Source: Veillonella sp. VA142
Lineage (GTDB): Bacteria; Bacillota; Negativicutes; Veillonellales; Veillonellaceae
NCBI RefSeq assembly: GCF_003992135.1
Contig: NZ_RQVN01000019.1
Coordinates: 1-32,392, forward strand
Direction of reading: 5' to 3'
DNA: 32,392 nt
Part shown: positions 13,551-27,500 of the stretch, piece after piece
Layout: each line of letters begins with the position of its first letter
Numbering within the stretch: position 1 is the first letter of the stretch
Notes under the pieces: generated by a model
What the model saw: the letters and a program-made list of their open reading frames with translations, nothing else
The model's database searches: none
Told to the model about the DNA's origin: nothing
Program-made: the position numbers and the translations under genes

Positions 13551-14981
13551 ATGGACGGATTGATACAACTTTCACTACAATATGGACCTTACGTGGTCGT
13601 TGTGGGTGTTATTTTATTATTTTTACTATGCTGCTATTTCTTGTTTCGAGATGGTAAAAGTAATAAAAAACATGTGTCACAACAAGTGCCAACTTATGAA
13701 GAGTATTACGAAGAGCGAAGACGAAACTTTCAGAATCCTTATGCCGTGAGAGAAGAAGAGCCTCAAGCGGATGAAACAGATCCCACAATCTGGGAAGAGA
13801 TGAATCCTAGTGATTATACTATGCCAATCTCTACGGTAGATGCAACAGATTGGAATGAATCCCAAGGTGTTGTATCCAAAGAGTTAGTGCGTGCCGTTAG
13901 CGAGCAACCGTTGGAAGAAGCAGAGGATGCGACACGGATTATGCCGAAGATTACAGAAGAGTTAGTGAACGAGGAACAAGCCACAGAAGAACCGGACCTA
14001 GAAGAAGTGAAAGCATCAGGAACATCTGCCATCGTAGATAAAGCAGTGGCGCAATATATTGCAGCTTTTGGGATTTTGAATCCAAAATCAGAAACGGCGG
14101 CGAAGTATATTACGGAATACGTGTTCTCGCAATTGGGTACAGAATCAGAAGAGGAAATTGCTACTTTGTTGGAGAATATTGCTGTTCAAGATGCGTTGTT
14201 ACAAGTGCAAAAAGCATATGTTACAAACCCTGCAGAATGGTTGCGAGATATGCTAGCAGATACTTTCCGAGATGTTGTGAAACGGCCTCAATCCAGTACC
14301 TGGTACTTAGTGGCGGTGGATGCCTTAAAATGCTTAGTGAATATGCAAAAGGGCCATTTACAAGCTTTGGCATTAGCCTTGATTGTGCAATATTCTAAAA
14401 ACTCCAATAACTATTCTTTGGAGAATTTCCAACACTACGTGGAGAAATATTTAGAGCCATTACTCAGTGAATTGCCAACCGGTGAAGACATGTATAAACA
14501 ATTAGAATACTTACGTTGTGCATCGCCTGCAGGGGAAGTGCGATTTGAGCAAATCCTACGAAACTCGTACCCGTTGGTATTCGACTATCGTGGCTTTACC
14601 ATGGAAGAATTAGAATACGTGATGCAAAACGCGCCAGTACGTACATCCATTACCGTACCGAGCTTTAACTCAAACTTGCTAAAATTGTCCGCAGTTGACG
14701 AATACATGTTGCCGAATTTATTCCAAAGAGCAGGTATAACGGATCAAAACGCACAACAAGCGTTGACGGGGCTAGCCTTTAGCAGGGCCTATGATTGGGA
14801 TACTACATCCTTTGAGGACGTGCTAGAACAGATTTCCCCAGTCTTACTAGACCTGTGCCAAACCTATAATCGAATCCCATTGTGTCGCTTGAACCTAACC
14901 TTGTTAGGATTATACCTAGGACGCAGCATGGTGAAAGCAACCATTCGCGAGGACTTTGATATTTCTCCTTGGTTTGATTAA
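13551..14981 (+). CDS. Unknown single-pass membrane protein with a large soluble domain
   Basis: A 476-residue protein I do not recognise. A hydrophobic helix at about 13-32 (YVVVVGVILLFLLCCYFLF) followed by RDGKSNKK anchors it with the bulk in the cytoplasm by the positive-inside rule. Residues about 50-155 are acidic and low in complexity (many Glu, Asp, Pro), probably a flexible linker. From about 160 to the end the sequence is mainly helical and regular in composition, looking like a folded all-alpha domain; no catalytic motif stands out. The start is firm: GGAGG (13539-13543) is 7 bases before ATG 13551. It is a single-gene unit between the tRNA terminator and its own terminator at 15007-15049. 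Function unknown; a tethered adaptor or envelope-related role is only a guess. Confidence 0.85.
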   Translation: MDGLIQLSLQYGPYVVVVGVILLFLLCCYFLFRDGKSNKKHVSQQVPTYEEYYEERRRNFQNPYAVREEEPQADETDPTIWEEMNPSDYTMPISTVDATDWNESQGVVSKELVRAVSEQPLEEAEDATRIMPKITEELVNEEQATEEPDLEEVKASGTSAIVDKAVAQYIAAFGILNPKSETAAKYITEYVFSQLGTESEEEIATLLENIAVQDALLQVQKAYVTNPAEWLRDMLADTFRDVVKRPQSSTWYLVAVDALKCLVNMQKGHLQALALALIVQYSKNSNNYSLENFQHYVEKYLEPLLSELPTGEDMYKQLEYLRCASPAGEVRFEQILRNSYPLVFDYRGFTMEELEYVMQNAPVRTSITVPSFNSNLLKLSAVDEYMLPNLFQRAGITDQNAQQALTGLAFSRAYDWDTTSFEDVLEQISPVLLDLCQTYNRIPLCRLNLTLLGLYLGRSMVKATIREDFDISPWFD

Positions 14982-15006
14982 TGACAAGATAATACAGTAC
15001 AAGAAG

Positions 15007-15049
15007 TTCACCCAATTCAGATATGACATTTGTTTGGGTGAATTTTTTT
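15007..15049 (+). terminator. Terminator after the 13551 gene
   Basis: TTCACCCAA (15007-15015) pairs with TTGGGTGAA (15034-15042), followed by seven T. Confidence 0.88.
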
Positions 15050-15536
15050 GTTGCATAGATGGTTGTAATTGCCAATTTATTGTATTACTTTACTTATAAC
15101 TATAATAAGTTATATTAATAAATGGGGGGGGGTAAAAAGAAAACATGAAGAAAAGATGAAGAACTTTATATTTTTTCATCTTCTCTTCATAAAAGCTAGT
15201 AAAAAATAGGAATTATAATTCAATAACTTGAAGTTTTATGCGATTTTTTTAGGGAAAGTACTATAAAAGTCTAGTATTTTAGTGTATAATAAAAATTAAT
15301 AATTAAAATATTTTTATTGAATCTTGCTACATTGCGTGAATGGATGATAATGTATTTTCTTATAAATGATGACTAGTATCGTATAAGTACAATGACAATG
15401 TTATGTATCATATATCTACGATTTGTAACTGGTAGCATAGAAGGAAACAAAGGATACGATTCTCCAATTCAGTGAGTTTGCAAAATTGTGAACACAGGTG
15501 TTGGAGTTGAAGGATAGTTATATGTATGGAGGTTGT
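15050..15536 (+). promoter_or_regulatory. Long leader of the adhesin gene, with a nine-G tract
   Basis: About 490 AT-rich bases without a gene. A run of nine G (15124-15132) follows closely on a TATAAT-like site near 15100. Then GAAGAAAAGATGAA (15147-15160) can pair with TTCATCTTCTCTTC (15175-15188) with one mismatch, making a hairpin. The rest is rich in A/T runs, and several weak -10-like sites prevent a firm promoter call. GGAGG (15528-15532) is the ribosome site of the adhesin. Confidence 0.45.
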
Positions 15537-18500
15537 ATGAAATCGAGCCAAATATTTTTAGAATGTGAACGCTTTCTGAAACGAGCATTAAAAGACAAAG
15601 GGCGCTATACCAAAGGGGCCGTTATCGCTTTCTTGATTACAGGAGGCATTGGGGTTAGTGTGCCTAGTACGGTGCATGCGATCGTACCAATCGGTAGACT
15701 AGTGGATGCTTTTGATGCACTAGGGTTGGGTTCACAATATGGGGGCGCTACTAGTGAAGAAAGAAATGAAAAGATATTAAACTCTCGTGTAAGTGCTTCT
15801 AAAATTACATTTAGAGATTTGTATGGTTTACTATATCATGGTCCTTTGGCTACAGCGAGTACCCAAACTTCAGCAGGTTTAACAGTTAACCAAGGCTATG
15901 TGACATACCAAGGCAGTAATGTTACGGGGGGTGAGGATACCACTATAACAGGAGCTGGGGCAATAGCATTAGGAGGTCACTCTCAAGCTGTTGGGATAGG
16001 CACGCTTGCGTTGGGAGAATATTCCCGTGCAGCAGGTTCTGACGCCATGGCGTTGGGGCTTAACTCTAATGCCACTGCAACTGAATCTGTAGCAGTAGGC
16101 CATGATGCACGTTCTAAATCCGACTATTCCTTAGCTTTAGGTAGTAACTCTGCAGCATTAGGTCAAGGTTCCAATGCGGTTGGTTATAACACCAATGCAG
16201 GTAGTAATGCGTCATTGGCGATTGGTTATAATACCTTTGCTAATGCTAGTACTACAGGTTCAGAGGCGTTGACGTCGGCTATTGCTACGAACTCTTCTCG
16301 TTTATCAGCAGATACATTTGCTAAGTTAGAAGACTATAAAAGTTATATGTTTATGCGAGATAATGCGAAAGTAGCCCTTGATGCGGCAAAAAGTAATCCA
16401 TCTTCGACAACGCAAAAAATTCAGCAATATGAAGAGGCCTATAAGGCTGCAAATAAAAGATTTACACAAGCAAAAAGAGATTTAGAAGCTCAACAAGACT
16501 ACCAGAATCTGATTAATAATACAGACAATGGTGCGTTAAAAACTGCGTTGGAAACACCGGGAGGAATCGCAACGTTTTTAAATGACAACTATAATAATGA
16601 GGAATTTCGGAATAAAGTTACGTCGAAGGTTAATACAACAGTAACTCCAACGGGATCTAATGCCATTGCGATAGGTAACAATACAGTGGCAAATGGAAAT
16701 GCAAGTATTGCGCAAGGTGTGGGTACGGCTGCCTTAGCTGATGCAAGTATTGCTCTAGGTGCAGCATCCCAGGTTGATAAATATGCACATCAATCGATTG
16801 CCGTTGGGGTAGGGTCCCAAGCGTATAAAGAAAACTCTATTTCTATGGGTGTGCGTTCGGCTACCTATGGGGCTGGTGATGTTGCTATTGGTAACCGTGT
16901 GCAGATAGTGGGAGATAGTGCAGTTGGTGTCGGATTTAATACGAGAGTATTATCTGAGAATGGTACTGCTATAGGCACGAATGCGAAAATTGAAAGAGAT
17001 TCTAATAATTCATTAAGTATGGGTTATTTTTCAAATGTTGGTGCTGGTTCAAAAAATAGTATTGCTTTAGGGGCACAGGCGAACATAAATGATGGGGCAA
17101 ATTCCGTTGCCATTGGTACATCTACACAAGTATTATCTGAAAATAGTGTCGGATTAGGTAATAATGCCTATGTGAATGGGGGTTCTTCTAAAAGTGTAGC
17201 TATTGGTGCATCAAGTAAAGTTATGGATAAGAGTGCTATAGCCATAGGGGAAGCAGCAGAGGTTAGCCAAGGGGCAGTGCAGTCTATATCCATCGGTAAA
17301 GATTCCAAAGCGGTCGGAAAAGATAGCGTTGTCTTGGGTACAACAGCTTTAGGGAATGCGACAGATACGATTGCTATTGGTAATAAAGCCACTGCTAATA
17401 ATGACCAAAGTATTGTTATTGGTAAGGATGCATCGGCTAGCAGAAAGAACTCTATCGTATTAGGTACAGGATCTACCGATTACTATCGAGGCAAGGCACC
17501 AAAGCTGAAAGACGGCGCTAATCCATATGCTAATTATACAGATCCTACAACAGTGTATGAATATGGTAGTGATGGAAATGTTGTGTATGAAGAACAAGAA
17601 GGCGCTAATGTTCCATCTTTCTTACCACGTGGCACAGAAGCGGGTAAAGAACTTCAAAAGCTGGATAAATTAAACTTAGGTGTTGTTTCTGTAGGTGGCG
17701 GAGAAGTTACAATTCAAGATGATAATGGTAATGATAAGAAGATTCATGCATTGCGTCGTATTACAAATGTGGCACCAGGTGCGCTAGATACAGATGCAGT
17801 CACAGTAGCACAATTACGTGCATGGCGTGAAACTGACCCTCATTTCTTGTCTGTAAACAATAAGGAAAAGGCGGATGAACGATCGACTTCGACGATAGGT
17901 TGGGATGCGTCAGGAAATACATTAGAAGCTCGTAACTCAAACTATCTTAATGATCAAGCTTTAGGTTCCAATAACATGGCCTTAGGTAAATATGCAAAAG
18001 CTGATAATAAGGCACTTTCAGCGATTGCTATTGGTGCAGGTTCTGGCGCATATGGCAAATACTCTATCGGTCTTGGTACGACGGTATATGCTGGTGGAGA
18101 TCAATCCATTGCAATAGGTTCAATTGCGAAATCTCGTGGACAGAACTCTATGGCTATGGGATTAAGTGCTGAGGCTGTTGGTAAAGATGCCATGTCAATA
18201 GGTCCACTATCTAATGCAAGACAAGAGGGGGCGTTAGCATTAGGTGCTAACTCCGATGCGAGAAAAATTGAGTCCATAGCGTTTGGCCGTACAGCCTATG
18301 CGAATGCCACAAGTGGTATTGCTATCGGTAAAGCTGCTAAAATTGGTTTAAATATAGACAAAGATGGTAACGATATTCCAGATGGCACTTGGACAGGAAC
18401 TCGTGCAATTGCTATCGGTGAATCTTCGGAAGCAAGACGAGATAAAGATATCGCTATCGGTTATAATTCTATTACGAAAGCAGGAACGGCACTTTCAATC

Positions 18501-21500
18501 GGCTCTGAGGCGACAAACTATGGCGAAAATTCAGTTACTATTGGCTCTAAAGCAAAAGTTAATCCGACAGGGAATGATGCAAAAAGTACTAATAGTATTG
18601 CTATCGGTCTTCAAGCAGAGGTTACCAAAAAAGAAGCGATTGCAATTGGTTCCAGCGCTAAGGTAGACGCTGATAATGGCGTGGCTATTGGTAAAAGTGC
18701 ATCTGGTTCTGGTACTAATGCGGTAGCACTTGGTAAATCTGCGACTAGCGCGGCTACTAGTGGTATTGCTATTGGTGATGGTGCCACTGCAAAAGCAGAT
18801 GCGAACGATAACGCCACTACTTGGAATGGTAAATGGAGCGGAAATAATACTGTGGCTATTGGTACTGGTGCGACAGCAAAACGTGACCAAGACGTGGCTA
18901 TCGGTAGATCTGCTTCTGCAAAAGGCGGAGATGCAGTAGCGCTTGGTTCGGGTGCTTATACATTGGGTGAAAACTCTGTTGCTATTGGCTCTAATGCAAG
19001 AGTAGATGATAATAGTACAGCAGCTGAGGATGTGAAAGTTCGCGCAAATAGTATTGCGATTGGCCGAGAGTCATATACAAATAAAAAAGAAGTCATTGCT
19101 ATGGGTACTGGCACTCGTGTTACAGCGAAAGAAAGTGTTGCCATTGGTAAAGGTGTTAACATTAAAGATGGTGCCATTGATGGTGTTGCATTAGGTAAAG
19201 ATGCTGCGATTAAAGAAAATGCAACATACGGTGTAGCTATTGGTCAAGGTGCGACTATTAATACAAATGCGACCTACGGTACAGCCATTGGTCAAGGAGC
19301 CCAAATTGATCCGAATGCAACATATGCAACTGCTGTTGGTCAGGGTGCTAAAGTACAATCTAATTCGGGTGCAGCCTTTGGTACAGGTGCCACTGCAGCG
19401 GGAGTAAAAACTCTGGCATTAGGCTCTGGAGCGAAAGCAACTGAGGAAGGATCCGTTGCACTTGGTTCTGAATCCGTTGCAGGGGTAGCAGCAGGCATAC
19501 AAGGATGGGATCCAGCTAATGGACGTTTGAATACTTATGATCCTGCGATAGCTGGTCACACTGCTTCTATATCTGGTTTAGGCTCTGTTTCTGTAGGTGC
19601 AGAAGGCAAGTTGCGTCAAATCACTAACTTATCTGCAGGTACTCAGGATACAGATGCAGTGAATGTAGCACAATTGAAAGCGACAAACTTAAAGATTACT
19701 GGTAATACTACAGCAGATGCAGGTGCTGACGTACTTTTATATAAACAAACATTAAATGTAGTAGGAGACGGTACCTACCTAACATCGAATGCTAGTGGTA
19801 ATACCATCACAATGGACTTGACGCAGTCTATAAAAGACAAAATCGCTGAGGTATTTGTTACTAGCTTTACAGGCGATCAAGGGTCTAAAGTAACACCAAC
19901 AGCAACTAGTAATACCGTGAATGTAACGGGTAAAAAGTTCACAAATGGTTCTGAGCCTAACTCTATATGGGCAGATGGCGGAGCACGTTATGAAACTGGT
20001 AACGTAGGTACTTTCACTACAGGAAATACAGTTGCTATTGGATTACGTCCTGAATTAAAATCAAAAAGCTTTACTGCTTATAAATATGATGGTAATAATC
20101 AAACTTCAACAGCTGGTCCATCTATTTCTTACGACAGCATTAACATGAATGGTAAGCCAATCACTAACCTTGCTAATGGTGTAGCGGATGGTGATGCTGT
20201 CAATAAATCGCAATTAGATGCAATCACTTGGAATTTAGGAGCTAAGGGTACTGACGGTACTATCAGCCGAGTGGTACCTAGTAATGATGGGAATAAACGT
20301 GTCGACCTAGTTGGAGATGGCGGTATTTCTGTAACAGCTAATGGTAGCACAGTAACGATTAGCGGTAGTAAAATTTTAGATGCTATGCCAGTAGTATACA
20401 CAGATGCAGAAGGCAACCGCGTGTATAAATATACAGATGGTAAGTATTATAAAATAGAAAATCCTGTGGTTGGTAAAGATAAACCAGTAACAAATGTACA
20501 AGCTAGTTTAGTGAGTGCAAGCCCTACAACAGGAAAAACAGATACTACGACTCCGACTATATTTAATAATGTTGGCTCTGTCATTCAAAACCAAGGTGTA
20601 ACTGGTAACACAACTCCAACATTTACAGAACGTTTAAAGGTAGCAGCTACGAATAACCCTAATGCAGCAGTGAATGTAAATGATTTAAACAGTACCGCAG
20701 CGGATTTGAAAAATAGAGAACTACATATTACGCCAGCGGACTATACGCCTAATAATGATGGTGATGTTTCTTTATCCTATTCTGATGGTAATGGAAGCGT
20801 TGTATCAAACACAAAAGCGACTATTAAAGGAGTAGCCAAAAAATCAGATTTAGATACCGTGAAAGGCCAAGTGGAACATACTATTGCCCTTGGGGATGGA
20901 ACGGCGACGGGTTCTACTACAGCTAAATCTTTAAAAGACGGTAACGTGAAATTCAATATCAAGAGTGCTAATGGGTACATTACCACAGCAGCTGCTGGGG
21001 ATGATGTAACATTGACTTTCAACGATAGCGGATTAGCAAAAACTGACTTGTCCAATATTACGGATGCGGGTAAAAACGTAATCACTGGTCTTACGGAAGT
21101 CACAGCGGGTAAAAATATTACTGTAAACCCAACAACAAACACGACAACAGGTAAAAAGACCTATGAAGTTGTGGCGAATGACCAAGTGGAATCTGTTACT
21201 ACATCAGCAGCAGATTCTGGAGACGAAAATATCGCTACTGTTTCTATGGTGTCCGGAACAGATCAATCTGCCAATGCTCGTTATGGTGTAGGCGTATCCA
21301 AGAAAAAAGTAGCTGAAATCGCTCAAGGTGCAGTGGAAGTAACAAATGGTTCAGACAATGTTACTGTTACACCAGATACAACAACAGCTGGTAAAACGAT
21401 TTACAAAGTATCTGTAGATAAAACTAAATTAGCAGCTGGTACGAATACAACTGTTGAAGGTGAAGGTACAACAGCTAAGCCATACAAAGTTAATGTAGCC

Positions 21501-24500
21501 GGAGATCTTACTCAGATTACTTCCATCACAAATGCTGAAGGTAATGGTAAAGTAACCTTCGGTGCGAATGGCGTAACTACTTTCACAAGTGGTGCAGCGG
21601 CAGGTGATAAACCTGTTAGCATCGATGGTAAACAAGGCCATGTAAATGGTTTACAAAATACTGAGTGGAATGTAACAAATCCAACCTATGTATCTGGTCG
21701 TGCTGCTACGGAAGATCAGTTAAAAGCACTGAATACGGAATTAAATAAAAAATCTACTACAGATTATCGTTTGATTGCAAATCCAGAGGCAAATAGTGGT
21801 GGAGCATATAAACCAGAAGATGGAACTATTTCCTTAAAAGTGAAAGACAGCACAAAAGTTGATGGTACACCTGAGACGATAACGATTAATGATGTGGCAT
21901 CTAAAAAAGTGTTAGATGCATTAGTAGGTCGTGGTATCACTTTAGGTGGGGATAATAACTCTGCTACAGATAAACAAACATTAGCTAACGATGTGAAGTT
22001 TAACATTACAGGTGATACTAACTACATTACAACTACCGCTAGTGGATCTAATGTAAAACTTTCATTCAACGATGCTGGATTGGCGAAAAAAACTGATGAA
22101 TGGAACCTTGCGGTGAATGGCACAAAAGTTGCTCCAACGAATAAATTGGTGAATCTTGTAAATGGTGATAACATCACGATTGCTAAGCAGGATGATGGTT
22201 CCGTGAAAGTAAGTGCTACAGGGTTAGCAAAAGAAGACTTGTCCAACATCACGGATGCAGGTAAGAAAGTAATTACTGGATTAGGTACAAAAATTGAAGC
22301 TGGTGAAGGTATTTCTGTTGGAACACCAACTACAGATCCTACAACTGGCCAAACTACCTATACTATTTCTGCTACTAAAACTAAATTAGTAGATGGTACG
22401 AATACAATTGTTGAAGGTGAAGGTACAGCAACTAAGCCATATAAAGTTAATGTAACTGGTGATCTTACTAATATTACATCTATCACTAATACAGCAGGTA
22501 CTGGCAAAGTAAGCTTTGCTGGTAATGGCGTTGTAAAAGTAGATGGAGATCATCCAGTATCTATCGATGGCAAACAAGGCTATATTAATGGTTTACAAAA
22601 TACAACATGGAATGTAACAAACCCAGTAGCAACTTCAGGTCGTGCAGCTACAGAAGATCAGTTGAAAACAGTTAATGACGAAGTGAACAACAAAGCAGAT
22701 AAAACTGCATTGTGGGACTTGGCTGTTAACAATGGTACATCTACAGATAAAGTAGTTCCACAAGCTGGTGCACAAGCAACAGATAACAAGCGTATTGTCT
22801 TAAAAGGTGAATCCGGTGTTACTGTTAAACAAGAAAACGGTGTGATCACAATCGGCGCTGAAAAAGGTGTAGATAACGATACGATCACAACAGTATTCAA
22901 TACAGATGGCACAGTTACAGTGACTCCATCTACAACAGATGCCCATGCATACGATGTAAAAGTAAATGCTAAAAAATTGGGAGAAGCGCAAGCGTTAATC
23001 TTCGTAGATAACAACGGAACTCAAGTATTTAAACAACCAGATGGTACTTTCAAAAAAGCAGATGGTACAGCGTATACTGGTGATGTTCATACAAAAGTAA
23101 ATACAGAGAATCCACAACGTGTAGACAATGTTGGTTCTGCGATTGATGGAGCAAAAGTAACTACTGATGCAGGTCAAGAAAAACCGAATGCAACCTTCTT
23201 AGAAAAATTAGAAGTTGCAGCAAAGGACCCTGTAACAGGCAAGTCTGCAGTCAACGTGTCTGATTTGAAACAAGCTTCCGATGCAAGTATTGCTAAAGCA
23301 GTAAAAGATGCAGCAAGTAATGAACTTCACATTAAACCAACAACAGATACAGAAAAATATACTGTAGATGGAAATGGTGATGTAACATTAACCTACGTAA
23401 ATGGGGATGGAACACCTGCAGCTAATACAAAAGCAGTCATCTCTGGTATAGCTAAAAACGATTTATCGAACATCACTAATGAAGGTAAAAAAGTTATCAC
23501 TGGCTTAGGACCAACGATCAATGCAGGAGATGGTATTACAGTTACAGCTGGAACACCAGATGCTACTACAGGCAAACAATCCTTTACAATTGCGGCAAAT
23601 AAACAAGTAGAATCTGTGACGAAAGCCGATACTGCAGAAGGCGATGAAAATATCGCTACTGTGACTATGATGGATAATACTGTAGATAAAGCAGCCAATG
23701 CTCGTTATGGCGTAGGTGTATCTAAAAAAGCAGTAGCTAATATCGCTAAAGATGCAGTAGAAGTAAAAGCTGGAGATAATGCAGATAATGTTACTGTAGA
23801 TAAAGATACAAATACAGAGGGCAAAACAATCTACAAAGTATCCGTAGCTAAAACAAAATTAGCAGCTGGTACAAATACAACTGTAGAAGGTGAAGGTACA
23901 GATGCTAAGCCATATAAGGTGAATGTAACAGGTGACTTAACTAATATCACGTCTATTACTAATACAACAGGCGCTGGCAAAGTGACATTCGATAACAATG
24001 GTGTTGTAAAAGTAGATGGAGATCATCCAGTATCTATCGATGGCAAACAAGGCTATATTAATGGTTTACAAAATACAACATGGAATGTAACAAACCCAGT
24101 AGCAACTTCAGGTCGTGCAGCAACAGAAGATCAGTTAAAAGCAGTCAATGACGAAGTAAACAACAAAGCAGACAAAACTGCATTGTGGGACTTAGCAGTT
24201 AACAATGGTACATCTACAGATAAAGTAGTTCCACAAGCTGGTGCACAAGCAACAGATAACAAGCGTATTGTCTTAAAAGGTGAATCCGGTGTTACTGTTA
24301 AACAAGAAAACGGTGTAATCACAATCGGCGCTGAAAAAGGTGTAGATAACGATACGATCACAACAGTATCCAATACAGATGGCACAGTTACAGTGACTCC
24401 ATCTACAACAGATGCCCATGCATACGATGTAAAAGTAAATGCTAAAAAATTGGGAGAAGCGCAAGCGTTAATCTTCGTAGATAACGATGGCAACCAAGTA

Positions 24501-27500
24501 TTTAAACAACCAGATGGTACTTTCAAATATGCTGATGGTAATAAATATGAAGGTACTGTTCATACGAAAGTTAATACAACGGCGCCTCAACGTATAGATA
24601 ATGTTGGTTCTGCGATTGATCCAAATGGAACTTCTACAGATTTCTTAGGAGATTTAAAAACAGCCTCAGAAGATGCTACAAAATCTAAAGCAGCTGTTAA
24701 CGTATCTGACCTTAAAAATGCATCTGATGCAAGCATTGCCAAAGCAGTTACTGATGCTACAAACAAAGGCATGAAATATGCTGGGGATAACTATAAAGCG
24801 GCAGACGGTATAACGGCTGAGCAAAACGGAATCACTAAGAAATTAGGAGAACGTTTAGAAATCGTTGGTGGTGCAGCAGCTCCTTTCACAGTAACAGATA
24901 ACATTGGTGTCAATGCAGTTAATGGTAAGTTGAAAGTCCAATTAGCTGAATCTTTAACAGGCATTAATTCCATTGCAGGTAAAGGTGGTACAAATCCATT
25001 CACAATTTCCAATGGTGGCACAACGTTAACAATTAACAATGGTGAAGGAACAAACCCCGGCACAATCTCCGTGGGTGGTGCAAGAATAACAAATGTAGCA
25101 AACGGTACAGGTAATAACGATGCAGTTAACGTGAGCCAATTAAATGCAGTAGCAGGCAAAGAACTTCACGTTAAACCGACAACAGCTACAGAAAAATACA
25201 CTGTAGATACCAACGGTGATGTGACATTAACTTACGTAAATGGTAACGGTGAAGCAGTAGCTGATACAAAAGCTGTCATCTCTGGAGTAGCTAAAAATGA
25301 TTTGTCTAATATCACAGATGATGGTAAAAAAGTTATCACTGGTTTAGGAACAGAAATTACAGCAGGCGACCGTATTACAGTGGGAAAACCTACCGTAGAT
25401 GCTACAACTGGCAAGAAAACATATACTATCTCTGCAAATAAGCAAGTAGAATCTGTTACGACAGCAACTGCTGAAACAGGTGATGAAAATATTGCTACTG
25501 TTTCTATGGTGCGTGGAACTGATGAAGAAGCTAATGCTCGTTATGGTATTGGTGTATCTAAGAAAAAAGTGGCTGAAATTGCTCAAGGGGCAGTAGAAGT
25601 GACAAACGGTTCAGATAATGTAACGGTAAATCTAGATACAACAACTGCTGGTAAAACTGTGTACAAAGTATCTGTAGCTAAAATAAAATTAGCAGATGGT
25701 ACAAATACAACTGTAGAAGGTGAAGGTACAGAAGCTAAGCCATATGAAGTGAATGTAAAAGGCAACTTAGGTAACATCACATCTATTACAAATACAGCTG
25801 GCACTGGTAAAGTGACATTCGATAACAATGGAGTTGTGAAAGTAGATGGGGATCATCCAGTATCCATCGATAGTAAACAGGGCTATGTGACTGGGTTACA
25901 AAATACAACTCTAACTGTAGACGGGTTTGGAACATCTAATCGTGCTGCAACAGAAGAACAATTAAAAGCGGTAAAAGATATTGCTGATGCGGCGTCTACA
26001 ACAGATTTCCGCTTGATTGCGAATCCGGAAGCAGGTAGTGATGGTGCATATAAACCAAATGATGGAACTATTGCTTTAAAAGTTAAGGATACTAAACAAC
26101 CTAATAGTACGCCTGAAACGATTACTATCAATGATGTGGCATCTAAACAAGTATTAGATACTGTAAAAGCAAATCAATGGGATTTAGCAGTTAAAAAAGA
26201 TAATGTTACTACCAATGTAGTACCACAAGCTGGCGCGCAAGCAACAGATAACAAACGAATTGCTATCGAAGGTAAAAATGGCGTTGAAGTTAGTCAAGCC
26301 GATGGCGTTATTACAATCAGTGCACCAAAAGGTGTAGACAACGATACAATCACAACTGTTACATCTACTGATGGTACTGTCACTGTTGATACTGTAGGCG
26401 GAAATGCACACGCATACGATGTAAAAGTAAATGCTCAAAAATTGGGAGAAGCGCAAGCGTTAATCTTCGTAGATAATGCTGGTAACCAAGTATTTAAACA
26501 ACCAGATGGCACTTTCAAAAAAGCAGATGGTACACCATATACTGGTGATGTTCATACAAAAGTAAATACAGCGACTCCACAACGTGTAGACAACGTTGGT
26601 TCTGCTATCGATACGGCTGTAGTGAAAGATGCAGCTGGGGCAGTTAAAAACAATGCAACGTATTGGGAAAAATTAGATAAAGCGAATACGGATACACCAA
26701 ATGCAGCGGTTAACGTATCTGACATTAAAAATACAGCCAATGCAGTGATTGGAAAAGTGACAGATACAGGCATGAAATACGGTGCGAACCTTCCTGCTAC
26801 AGCTGGTGGAGAAAAGGTTGTTACAAACAAACTTGGCACTACTGTGAACATCGTAGGTACTGCAGATGTTACGAATGCAACAGAAGCAGATAAACAATAC
26901 GATGGCAACAACGTAGTAACATCTATTTCTCAAGATTCAGCGACTGGCGACACAACGGTAACTGTGAAGTTAAACAAAGATTTAACATCTAAATCCTTGA
27001 CAACAAATACGGTAACTGTGAAAGGTGAAGACGGCAAAGATGGACAAGCGGGCAAAGATGCAGTCGTAACTGTCGGTGAAAAAGGTGAACCAGGTGTAGC
27101 AGGTAAAGATGGTAAACCAGGTTCTGATGGCATCATCGGTGTCAATGGTAAAGACGGTGCCTCTGTTGTCATCAAAGGTAAAGACGGCACAATCGGCTTA
27201 ACTGGACCGAAAGGTGCTGACGGACAACCAGGCAAATCCATCAACATTGGCATGAAAGATGGCTATAATGGTGCGGATGGAGCTGATGGTGTTCCAGGCG
27301 TTCGTGGTGAAAAAGGTGTTGACGGTCAAGACGGCATCACTCGTATCGTATACACAGAAGGTGGTAAAGAACATCAAGTAGCGACCATGGACGATGGCAT
27401 GAAGTATGGTGGCGACAATTATAAAGCAGCTACCACTACAGCAGCCGAACAAAACGTAATCGCTAAGAAATTGAATAACCGCTTAGATATCCTTGGCGGT

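Noticed and set aside
15145-15159. Four-codon upstream frame (MKKR) in the adhesin leader
   Set aside because: Too short and without a ribosome site; it lies within one arm of a hairpin, so it is more likely chance.
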